A stretch of 6,456 nt of DNA. Origin: RGIG1752 sp045650425 (GTDB taxonomy: Bacteria; Bacillota_I; Bacilli_A; RF39; UBA660). Under the pieces are notes generated by a model, which saw nothing but the letters and a program-made list of their open reading frames with translations, did not search any database and was not told the DNA's origin. Of this stretch, positions 1 to 5,521 are shown in pieces. The stretch is taken from positions 1-6,456 of the forward strand of contig JAZRRD010000120.1 of assembly GCA_045650425.1 (NCBI GenBank), written 5' to 3'. Position 1 is the stretch's first letter, and each line of letters starts with the position of its first letter. Both the position numbers and the translations under genes were made by a program.

Positions 1-451
1 TAACATCATTAATTTTAATGTTCTTTAAATTCCATAAACGATAGGAAATAATAATATTAGACAAGTTTTTAACAGAAATAAATATTTTCTCTAGATATTC
101 ATTATTCATTTTTTCGTTTTCTATAAAACTGTGTAAAGAAACATTAAGTTGTCTAATACTTGATGATGATTTTAAAATCTCAAGTTTTTCTTCCATCAAG
201 ACTCCGTTTGTAGTAATATTGGCTTTTAAATTATATTTTTCTAAAATTTTTAATATATCAGGCAACTCAGGATGTAACAAAGGCTCACCCTTAACATGCA
301 AACAAACTAAGTTAGTCTTACTATGAATCTCTTTTATTATTTTTTCAAAATTATCTAAATTCATAAATTGTTTGATTCTTTTAGTTGGAGGACAAAATTT
401 ACAATTTAAATTACATATATTGGTTATTTCTATATAAACTTTTTTAAACAT
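1..451 (-). CDS. Radical SAM enzyme, N-terminal part (cut by window edge)
   Basis: This minus-strand reading frame starts at ATG 451-449 and stays open for 150 codons to the left edge, so the C-terminal part is missing. Seen: residues 13-20 read CNLNCKFC, the CX3CX2C motif whose three cysteines bind the [4Fe-4S] cluster that cleaves S-adenosylmethionine. It sits right after a first beta strand (KKVYIEIT), as is normal for the family. Residues 55-57 (GEP) match the 'GGE' SAM-binding strand, and ITTNG (79-83) and LNVSLHS (102-108) are the usual barrel strands. The ribosome site TAGGA lies 7 bases before the ATG. The start is 11 bases after the stop of the rhodanese lipoprotein gene, so the two are probably co-transcribed. 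Known: this fold covers very diverse chemistry, and such proteins often carry a C-terminal SPASM or other auxiliary cluster domain, which cannot be seen here. The substrate is unknown. No leader peptide or maturase partner is visible. Confidence 0.9.
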   Translation of the reverse strand, partial: MFKKVYIEITNICNLNCKFCPPTKRIKQFMNLDNFEKIIKEIHSKTNLVCLHVKGEPLLHPELPDILKILEKYNLKANITTNGVLMEEKLEILKSSSSIRQLNVSLHSFIENEKMNNEYLEKIFISVKNLSNIIISYRLWNLKNIKINDV

Positions 452-462
452 ATAAAATCCTA

Positions 463-816
463 TTATTCTTTCGGAAGAGTAATATTTTCATACCCACCTA
501 AATCATATACATCATAGCCTAAATCAGCTAACAATTCATATGCAATTCCGCTTCTATTACCACTTGCGCAATAGACAAGTATTTTTTTTGTTTTATCAAG
601 TTTAATTTTATTATCAATTTCATCATGTGGTATATTTATCGCGCCTTTAACATGACTATTTTCATATTCTTCTTCTGTTCTAACATCTACAACTATGTAA
701 TTATTTGATAATATTATTTCTTTTAATTCATCATTCAAATGACTTTTTATCTCCAGTTGACTCGAACACCCAGATAGTACTAAAAAACATATAAATGTAA
801 TAAACAATTTTTTCAT
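463..816 (-). CDS. Rhodanese-domain lipoprotein (predicted sulfurtransferase)
   Basis: The gene encodes 117 residues. Residues 1-17 (MKK, a hydrophobic stretch, then LSGC at 14-17) form a lipoprotein signal, so the mature protein is probably cleaved before Cys17, lipidated and held on the outer face of the membrane. The rest is a single rhodanese domain: VDVRTEEEYENSHVKGAINIP (about 43-63, shown only as landmarks: DVR at 44-46 and HVKGAINIP) and the active-site loop CASGNRS (83-89) with catalytic Cys83, followed by the family's helix and the closing GGYENI. The known role of the domain is sulfur transfer or thiol redox chemistry through a persulfide on this cysteine; the substrate is unknown. 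Start choice: the frame is open upstream to an ATG at 861, but that would lie upstream of a good extended -10 element. The ATG at 816 has the ribosome site GGAAGTGAAG at 819-828 and begins a textbook signal peptide. It heads a likely two-gene operon with the radical SAM gene. Confidence 0.9.
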   Translation of the reverse strand: MKKLFITFICFLVLSGCSSQLEIKSHLNDELKEIILSNNYIVVDVRTEEEYENSHVKGAINIPHDEIDNKIKLDKTKKILVYCASGNRSGIAYELLADLGYDVYDLGGYENITLPKE

Positions 817-818
817 AT

Positions 819-828
819 CTTCACTTCC
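819..828 (-). promoter_or_regulatory. Ribosome binding site deciding the rhodanese start
   Basis: On the minus strand this reads GGAAGTGAAG and ends two bases before the ATG at 816; the GGAAG core is about 8 bases upstream. The alternative in-frame ATG at 861 has no ribosome site of comparable quality (upstream is an A/T-only palindrome), so the site fixes the 117-residue form. Confidence 0.6.
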
Positions 829-834
829 ATAGAA

Positions 835-843
835 ATTATACCA
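835..843 (-). promoter_or_regulatory. Extended -10 promoter of the rhodanese/radical SAM operon
   Basis: Read on the minus strand the sequence is TGGTATAAT: a perfect TATAAT (840-835) preceded by the TGn extension (843-841). At 17-base spacing the -35 position (863-858) reads TAATGT, which is a poor match. An extended -10 can work without a good -35. Transcription would start near 828-830, giving a leader of only about 13 bases that still includes the ribosome site at 819-828. This supports ATG 816 as the true start of the lipoprotein. Confidence 0.65.
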
Positions 844-846
844 CAT

Positions 847-877
847 AAAAAACAAAAACATTATATTTTTGTTTTTT
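847..877. repeat. Perfect A/T-rich inverted repeat (12-bp arms, 7-base loop)
   Basis: The left arm AAAAAACAAAAA (847-858) is followed by CATTATA and the exact reverse complement TTTTTGTTTTTT (866-877). It lies between the stop of the nucleoside hydrolase gene (905) and the -10 of the next operon, with the -35 region of that promoter falling in its loop. Read on the minus strand it could form a weak hairpin whose 3' arm is itself a T-run, which would suit a factor-independent terminator for the rbsK-hydrolase operon. With only one G/C pair in the stem it is weaker than a typical terminator. It may instead be an operator or simply a curved A-tract region that helps the adjacent promoter. Confidence 0.5.
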
Positions 878-904
878 AAAGTATTATGGCATTATATCCG
901 TAAA

Positions 905-1807
905 TTATAAAATATCTTCAAATAAAATGTTGTAGAATAATTCTGGATTAACTTGATAAGCAACTTTACACTTACCATTTTCTTTTAGTGAAATGTAAGA
1001 TTTACCTATTTGTTCTCCCTCCGTTGCAATATCTACATCAGCAAGTGTAAGTTTTGCGACATTGCTATCAATTAAGTAAGCAATTGTTAAAGGATCATTG
1101 ACTATTAAACCTTCATGCCCGCAGCTTCGATCAAATTCTGCACCAAGCCTTGTAATTTTATATATTATTTGAGCAATCTCACTTTTGCTGTTTTTTAACT
1201 CATTTTCTAACTCCTGTGTTAAAGATAATTCTTCTGTAACATTAAGCCCAAATATTAAAATATCTTTTATGTCAGAATCTAATACAATTTTAGCAGCGTG
1301 AGGATCTTGATAGAAGTTAAATTCAGCAAATTTAGTAACATTTCCTTTAACTTTTGCACTCCCCATTATTAAAATGCTCTTTACATTTTTAGCAAAATCA
1401 TTATTTCTCATTATTGCTAACGCAATATTAGTTAAAGGCCCTACTGCTACAATATCAACTTGACCCGGATTTTCATTAACAGCATGAATTAAATAATCAA
1501 CAGCATCTCCACTTGTACTTTTTATGATAGGTTCATACTTTAAATCTCCAAATCCATTTTTTCCATGTACATAATCAGCCTCTACTTTTCTATTTTCCAA
1601 GGAAACTTCTGCTCCCTTATATACAGGAATATGATTTTTGTTACACATATCTAGAACTTTAAAAGAGTTTCTTACGCCATTTTCAATACCACAATTTCCC
1701 GCTACTACGGTAATCCCTAAAAGCTCAATAAATTTACTTTTGCATGCTAGTATTATAGCTAAAGAATCATCTACACCAGGATCTGCGTCTATTATAACTT
1801 TAGCCAT
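905..1807 (-). CDS. iunH: Inosine-uridine preferring nucleoside hydrolase family enzyme
   Basis: This 300-residue protein has the normal family length. It hydrolyses the N-glycosidic bond of ribonucleosides to give free base and ribose in the cytoplasm. Seen: the N-terminal calcium/ribose-binding signature DADPGVDD (7-14), Asn38 in VAGN, HGKNGFGD (81-88), GPLTN with Thr126 in the position known in the protozoan enzyme, AEFNFYQDP (161-169) that contacts the ribose, and Asp238 in NDPL as the last calcium ligand. Odd: the residue before Asp238 is Asn237, where the Crithidia enzyme has a His that protonates the leaving purine; His81 and His231 are other histidines that could serve. The base preference therefore cannot be predicted, and rihA, rihB or rihC-like activities are all possible. 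The start ATG overlaps the last 8 bases of rbsK, and its ribosome site AAAGGGTG lies in the rbsK coding end, which implies translational coupling. Confidence 0.93.
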   Translation of the reverse strand: MAKVIIDADPGVDDSLAIILACKSKFIELLGITVVAGNCGIENGVRNSFKVLDMCNKNHIPVYKGAEVSLENRKVEADYVHGKNGFGDLKYEPIIKSTSGDAVDYLIHAVNENPGQVDIVAVGPLTNIALAIMRNNDFAKNVKSILIMGSAKVKGNVTKFAEFNFYQDPHAAKIVLDSDIKDILIFGLNVTEELSLTQELENELKNSKSEIAQIIYKITRLGAEFDRSCGHEGLIVNDPLTIAYLIDSNVAKLTLADVDIATEGEQIGKSYISLKENGKCKVAYQVNPELFYNILFEDIL

Positions 1808-2732
1808 TAATATTCACCCTTTCTATAAATTTTTTTATTTCTTCTATTGATGGTATTGAACTTTGAGCTCCATGTTTGGTGACAGCTAAAGAAGAAACAA
1901 TGTGTCCAAACTTAATTGACTCATTTAAATCCTTTCCGTCAACTAAAGATTTTACTAAACCGGCAGTAAATGAATCTCCTGCTGCTGTTGTATCAACGAC
2001 CTCAACATTAATTGCATTATATTTTTGCACAGTATCATTATTTACTAAAATCGAGCCCTTTTCTCCTAGTGTAACAATAACGTTTTTAACTCCTTTTTCA
2101 ATTAACGATTTAGCTAAAGTAACAATATCTTCTTCGGTATTTATTTTACTATTACATAAAGTTTGAAGTTCCGTTTCATTTGGTTTTATAATATCTATAT
2201 TTTTATATAGATCTAAAGGAAGATTATTAACTGCTGGCGCAGGATCTAGTACAACAATTTTTCCTAAACTTTTTGCTAACTTAGCGGCATATGTAACAAC
2301 CTCTAAAGGTATTTCTAATTGCATTACTATTATTTTAGCAGCTTTAATCAAATTTATATTTTTATCTATCATTTCTTTAGTTAATTTATTATTTGCCCCG
2401 CTAGCTACAACTATTCTATTTTCTCCAGTTTTATCAACCGTTATAAAAGCGTTCCCTGTATTAATATTTTTTAATTTAACAATTTTTTTAGTGTCCACTT
2501 TTACTTTTTTTAAATTTGCTATTAATTTTTTGCCCATCTCATCACATCCGACAGCTCCAAGCATTGCTACCGAAGTTCCTAGTTTACCTAATGCGTATGC
2601 TTTATTTCCGCCTTTTCCTCCAGGGACTAAATTATAAGTATTAGTTAAGATTGTTTCTCCAGGCAAAGGAGCCTTTTCAACATTCATTACAAAATCCATA
2701 TTTAAACTTCCAATTACTAAAACATCACTCAT
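1800..2732 (-). CDS. rbsK: Ribokinase (PfkB family)
   Basis: This 310-residue protein has the usual ribokinase length and phosphorylates D-ribose to ribose-5-phosphate with ATP in the cytoplasm. Seen in order: GSLNMD (8-13), which begins the sugar site; PGGKGGNKAYA (37-47), the first PfkB signature; GANN (112-115), typical of ribokinases; KPNETE (183-188); TLGEKG (221-226); DTTAAGDSF (247-255), the second signature with anion hole and catalytic base Asp253; and a C-terminal VTKHGAQSSIP (284-294), the ribokinase potassium-site region. The DTTAAGDSF and GAQSSIP forms favour ribokinase over fructokinase or adenosine kinase, though deoxyribokinase activity is not excluded. It is first in a two-gene operon, with an 8-base overlap into the nucleoside hydrolase that would supply its ribose. 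No ribose transporter is present nearby, which fits ribose coming from nucleosides. The start ATG has the ribosome site AGAGGA 6 bases upstream (2739-2744). Confidence 0.95.
   Translation of the reverse strand: MSDVLVIGSLNMDFVMNVEKAPLPGETILTNTYNLVPGGKGGNKAYALGKLGTSVAMLGAVGCDEMGKKLIANLKKVKVDTKKIVKLKNINTGNAFITVDKTGENRIVVASGANNKLTKEMIDKNINLIKAAKIIVMQLEIPLEVVTYAAKLAKSLGKIVVLDPAPAVNNLPLDLYKNIDIIKPNETELQTLCNSKINTEEDIVTLAKSLIEKGVKNVIVTLGEKGSILVNNDTVQKYNAINVEVVDTTAAGDSFTAGLVKSLVDGKDLNESIKFGHIVSSLAVTKHGAQSSIPSIEEIKKFIERVNING
1815..1822 (-). promoter_or_regulatory. Ribosome site of the nucleoside hydrolase inside the rbsK end
   Basis: On the minus strand AAAGGGTG lies 7 bases before the hydrolase ATG (1807-1805) and within the last codons of rbsK, whose TAA is at 1802-1800. 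Ribosomes ending rbsK would be positioned to restart on the hydrolase, which couples production of the two enzymes. Confidence 0.6.
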
Positions 2733-2771
2733 AAATTTTCCTCTATTTTCTATATTGATTATTATAAATTA

Positions 2772-2800
2772 AGAATATATCTAGTAAAGATGATTGTCAA
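2772..2800 (-). promoter_or_regulatory. Sigma-A-type promoter of the rbsK-nucleoside hydrolase operon
   Basis: On the minus strand a perfect -35 TTGACA (2800-2795) is separated by 17 bases from TATTCT (2777-2772), a 4-of-6 match to TATAAT. Transcription would begin near 2765, giving a leader of about 33 bases. A second TATAAT at 2766-2761 has no good -35 at the right distance. The -35 begins only 16 bases after the rlmD stop, and no terminator is visible between them, so some read-through from rlmD is possible. I saw no clear operator or riboswitch in the leader. Confidence 0.65.
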
Positions 2801-2816
2801 CACACGTATTTATTTT

Positions 2817-4031
2817 TTACACATTTTTACACTCTTTGTTATTCTTAAGAGTTAAAAAACATACAGATTCAACGTGATATGTATAAGGAAACATATCAAA
2901 TAAATTTATTTCTTTTACTAAATATTTTGTGCATAAAATTTGCAAATCCCTCGATAAAGTTACTGGATCACATGATACGTAAATAATCTCTTTAGAATTA
3001 CTATCCATTAAATAATTTAATGTAGTTTTATCCAGACCTTTACGCGGAGGATCTACAATAATCAAATCAAATTTATCTTTTATTTTATTAATAACATTAG
3101 CAACATCACCAAGCATAAAATATAAATTATTTCTATGATTCATCTTTGAATTTATTAAAGCGTTTTTTATAGCATTTGGTACTATTTCCACACCATAAAC
3201 TTTTTTGGCATTAAAACTAGCCATTATGCTTAATGTACCAACACCACAATATAAATCTAATAGGGTACCCCCTTTAACATTTGTTTTAATATAATTGAAA
3301 ATGTAACCTGCAACTTCATTATTTATTTGAAAAAAAGAATCATATGAATATTTAAATAATATGTTATTGATATTGGTAATTAAATAATTTTCACCAAATA
3401 TAGTGTTATGATTAATAACTATTCCAACTATCTTTAAATTTTTAGAAAAATCTTGTCTATTAAAATTATAGTTTCCTTTAGCAGAAATTAATATTTCATC
3501 ATTGTGGTTTGTTCTAATAGTTATTTCTCCATCCACTAAGTTCATTTTTTTTAAATTAGTTATTACATTATTTATACTTTCTTTAGCAATTAAACATTTA
3601 TCAATTTCTACAATGTTATGACTTTCACTTTCGTAATACCCTATTTTATTATTAATAATTTTTAAAGTTATTTTATTACGATAATATCGATTTTTTAATG
3701 TTGGATGAATTTTAATTTCTGAAAAAAGAATTTTATTTTTTTCTAAAATATTACACACTTTATTTTTCTTAAAATTTAAAGTATCTTCATAACTCATATG
3801 TTGTATGTCACATCCACCACAAGTCATAAAATACGGACAGAAAGGTTCAATTCTTATATCAGACTTTTTATTTATTTTAAGGCAATTAGCTTCATTAAAA
3901 TTTTTTTTGCAATTAATAATTTCAATTTCAACATCTTCATTTGGCAAAGTGAATGGTACAAAAGTTACTACATTATCTATTTTAGCAATTCCTTTACCAA
4001 AATGATCTAATCTTTCTATTTTTGTTTTCAT
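2817..4031 (-). CDS. rlmD: 23S rRNA (uracil-C5)-methyltransferase, RlmD/RlmCD type with iron-sulfur cluster
   Basis: This 404-residue protein makes 5-methyluridine in 23S rRNA using S-adenosylmethionine. Seen: an N-terminal TRAM-like RNA-binding region (about 1-52); cysteines 65, 71 and 74 in CPYFMTCGGC plus Cys146 in DKCLIA, matching the four [4Fe-4S] ligands of E. coli RlmD; LLDLYCGVGTLS (257-268), the SAM-binding motif; VDPPRKG (326-332); the catalytic nucleophile Cys354 in YVSCDP; and Glu388 in HVESV, the usual general base. Slightly unusual: the catalytic motif is SCDP rather than the more common SCNP. In Bacillus one enzyme of this family (RlmCD) modifies both U747 and U1939, so the exact target base is open. 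It is somewhat shorter than the roughly 430-460 residues usual in the family, but no motif is missing. The ribosome site AGGTG (4043-4039) lies 7 bases before the ATG. It is divergent from gerAA. Confidence 0.92.
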   Translation of the reverse strand: MKTKIERLDHFGKGIAKIDNVVTFVPFTLPNEDVEIEIINCKKNFNEANCLKINKKSDIRIEPFCPYFMTCGGCDIQHMSYEDTLNFKKNKVCNILEKNKILFSEIKIHPTLKNRYYRNKITLKIINNKIGYYESESHNIVEIDKCLIAKESINNVITNLKKMNLVDGEITIRTNHNDEILISAKGNYNFNRQDFSKNLKIVGIVINHNTIFGENYLITNINNILFKYSYDSFFQINNEVAGYIFNYIKTNVKGGTLLDLYCGVGTLSIMASFNAKKVYGVEIVPNAIKNALINSKMNHRNNLYFMLGDVANVINKIKDKFDLIIVDPPRKGLDKTTLNYLMDSNSKEIIYVSCDPVTLSRDLQILCTKYLVKEINLFDMFPYTYHVESVCFLTLKNNKECKNV

Positions 4032-4048
4032 AATTATACACCTATCTA

Positions 4049-4057
4049 ATTATATCA
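4049..4057 (-). promoter_or_regulatory. Extended -10 promoter of rlmD
   Basis: On the minus strand TGATATAAT gives a perfect TATAAT (4054-4049) with TGn upstream (4057-4055). The -35 position at 17-base spacing (about 4077-4072) reads ATCCTA and is weak. Predicted transcription would start near 4043, leaving a leader of only about 12 bases that begins at the ribosome site AGGTG. Its -35 region overlaps the -35 of the divergent gerAA promoter. Confidence 0.5.
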
Positions 4058-4068
4058 CAAGATAACTT

Positions 4069-4098
4069 GCATAGGATGTTTATTTTTGTTTCATAATA
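4069..4098 (+). promoter_or_regulatory. Sigma-G-like (forespore) promoter of the ger operon
   Basis: GCATA (4069-4073) is followed by exactly 18 bases and then CATAATA (4092-4098). As known from Bacillus subtilis, sigma-G promoters have a GCATR-like -35 and a CATnnTA-like -10 about 18 bases apart, and gerA operons are standard sigma-G targets. Read as a sigma-A promoter the same region is poor (TTGCAT, 19 bases, CATAAT). A caution is that the predicted start near 4104-4105 falls at the ribosome site GGAG (4104-4107), which would leave a leader of about 10 bases. Confidence 0.6.
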
Positions 4099-4103
4099 TT
4101 TTT

Positions 4104-4107
4104 GGAG
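4104..4107 (+). promoter_or_regulatory. Ribosome binding site deciding the gerAA start
   Basis: GGAG lies 6 bases before ATG 4114. An in-frame TTG at 4102 would extend the protein by four residues, but it overlaps this site and has no ribosome site of its own at proper distance, so ATG 4114 is preferred. Confidence 0.7.
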
Positions 4108-4113
4108 ATTACT

Positions 4114-5520
4114 ATGAAAGAAATAATAAATAAAACTAAAGAAACGTTTAAAAATGATTTAATTAATAAAGAAATTATTATCTCTAAAAATAAAATAATT
4201 AACGTTTTATTTTTAGAGAGTTTATCTAGTGGTGACAAAGTAAATGATTATGTTTTAAAAAATTTAACTAATAAAACAAAAATAAAAGACATTTCTTCAA
4301 ATATAGCAGGACCTAATACTAAAAAAATAACATTCAAAGAAATAGATTATTATTTAGAAAGTGGTTTCACAATTGTAATATACAAAAATGAAATATTGGC
4401 AGTTGAAACGCGTGCAGAAATAATAAGATCTGTAGGAACTCCAGAATCTGAATCCTCTATTACTGGTCCTAAAGATGCTTTTAACGAAAATTATCAAGTA
4501 AATATCGGATTAATTAAACGAAGATTAAAAACTTCATCATTGCGCATTGATAATCTTACATTAGGAAGAAGGACTAAAACTCAAATAGGCCTTTTGTACT
4601 GTGAAGATATAGTCGAAGATAAAACCTTAAATGATTTAAAAAGTAAACTTGGACAAATAGATATTGATGGTATTATTGATTCCGAAAATTTAGCTCTTTT
4701 ACTATCTAAAGGTGACAAAGCAAATTTTCCTACTATAAAAAAGACTGAACGCCCAGATTTAACCGCAAATGCTCTTTTGGAAGGGAAAATTGCTATTGTA
4801 GTTGACAATTCATGTTTTGTATTAATATTGCCTGCTTTTTTCATAGATTTTGTTAACCCTCAAAGCGATAATTATACTAAAAGTGGTAATATTAATTTTG
4901 TGAAAATTCTCCGTTTATTATGTTTTTTTATTTCAATGATGGCACCTGCTATTTATATAGCTCTCATAAATTATAATCAAGAAAGCATTCCTACAAGTTT
5001 ATTAATTAATTTTACCCAGCAAAGAGATGGTGTTCCTTTTCCTGCTTTAGTGGAAGCGCTTATTACAATTTTAACCTGCGAAATTTTAAGAGAAAGTGAT
5101 TTAAGATTTCCAAATGCTTATGGTAGTGCAATATCAATTTTAGGAGCACTAGTCTTAGGCGAAGCTGCAGTGTCCGCTGGCATCGTTAGTCCAATAATGA
5201 TTATTGTTATAGCGACAACTTTTATATCAAGCTTAATTTTTACAGAATATGATATAATTACCGCTTTACGTCATTATCGTTTTGTCTTTCTTTTTGCAGC
5301 AGCACTATACGGTATAATTGGAATTTTATTAGTTCTTTTATATTTCCTAATCAGAATTAATGATATTTATAGTTTTGGAAAACCATACTTTTTTCCTATT
5401 TCTCCATTTGATAAAACATATTTTAAAAAATCAGTGGTTAGAGGAAAAGCTAAAAATGACACGGAACGAAGTGAGATGTTAACAAATAAAGATAAAACTA
5501 AAATGAAAAGTGAGGCATAA
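4114..5520 (+). CDS. gerAA: Spore germination receptor A subunit (GerAA family)
   Basis: This 468-residue protein has the normal length for GerA-type A subunits, which sit in the spore inner membrane and sense germinants as part of the A/B/C receptor. Seen: a soluble N-terminal region (about 1-222) with GTPESESSITGPKDAF (108-123), the equivalent of the family's 'TPxxEAVVRGPxEGF' segment, then GRRTKTQIGLLY (151-162) and TERPD (211-215). A hydrophobic C-terminal half has membrane segments near 226-247, 263-286, 338-378 and 389-413. It contains VPFPALVEALITILTCEILRE (307-327 as landmarks: PFP, LVEAL, EILRE), AISILGALVLGEAAVSAGIVSP (339-360; GALVLGEAAV, AGIVSP) and FISS (370-373). The tail after about 425 is polar and Lys-rich. 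The gene is preceded by a sigma-G-like promoter and followed after one base by gerAC. The germinant cannot be predicted. Confidence in family is very high; which paralogue (gerA, gerB or gerK type) is unresolved. Confidence 0.95.
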   Translation: MKEIINKTKETFKNDLINKEIIISKNKIINVLFLESLSSGDKVNDYVLKNLTNKTKIKDISSNIAGPNTKKITFKEIDYYLESGFTIVIYKNEILAVETRAEIIRSVGTPESESSITGPKDAFNENYQVNIGLIKRRLKTSSLRIDNLTLGRRTKTQIGLLYCEDIVEDKTLNDLKSKLGQIDIDGIIDSENLALLLSKGDKANFPTIKKTERPDLTANALLEGKIAIVVDNSCFVLILPAFFIDFVNPQSDNYTKSGNINFVKILRLLCFFISMMAPAIYIALINYNQESIPTSLLINFTQQRDGVPFPALVEALITILTCEILRESDLRFPNAYGSAISILGALVLGEAAVSAGIVSPIMIIVIATTFISSLIFTEYDIITALRHYRFVFLFAAALYGIIGILLVLLYFLIRINDIYSFGKPYFFPISPFDKTYFKKSVVRGKAKNDTERSEMLTNKDKTKMKSEA

Positions 5521-5521
5521 A

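Noticed and set aside
1638..2166. Plus-strand open frames at 1638-1850 and 1876-2166
   Set aside because: They lie opposite the nucleoside hydrolase and ribokinase genes, which have full family motifs. The plus-strand frames have no recognisable domain and are shadows of AT-rich coding sequence.
2733..2816. Possible riboswitch or other structured leader before rbsK
   Set aside because: The predicted leader is only about 33 bases and A/T-rich, with no stem of note; it is too short for a known riboswitch class.
3798..4010. Two overlapping plus-strand open frames at 3798-4010 and 3805-4005
   Set aside because: Both are antisense to the TRAM and cysteine-cluster part of rlmD, overlap each other and lack a good ribosome site. 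They look like chance open frames.
4102..4114. TTG start of gerAA at 4102
   Set aside because: The TTG overlaps the ribosome site GGAG, which is placed correctly for ATG 4114, so the four extra residues are unlikely to be translated.
4581..4844. Minus-strand open frame of 87 codons inside gerAA
   Set aside because: It is antisense to a well-conserved part of the GerA N-terminal region and has no independent evidence of coding.
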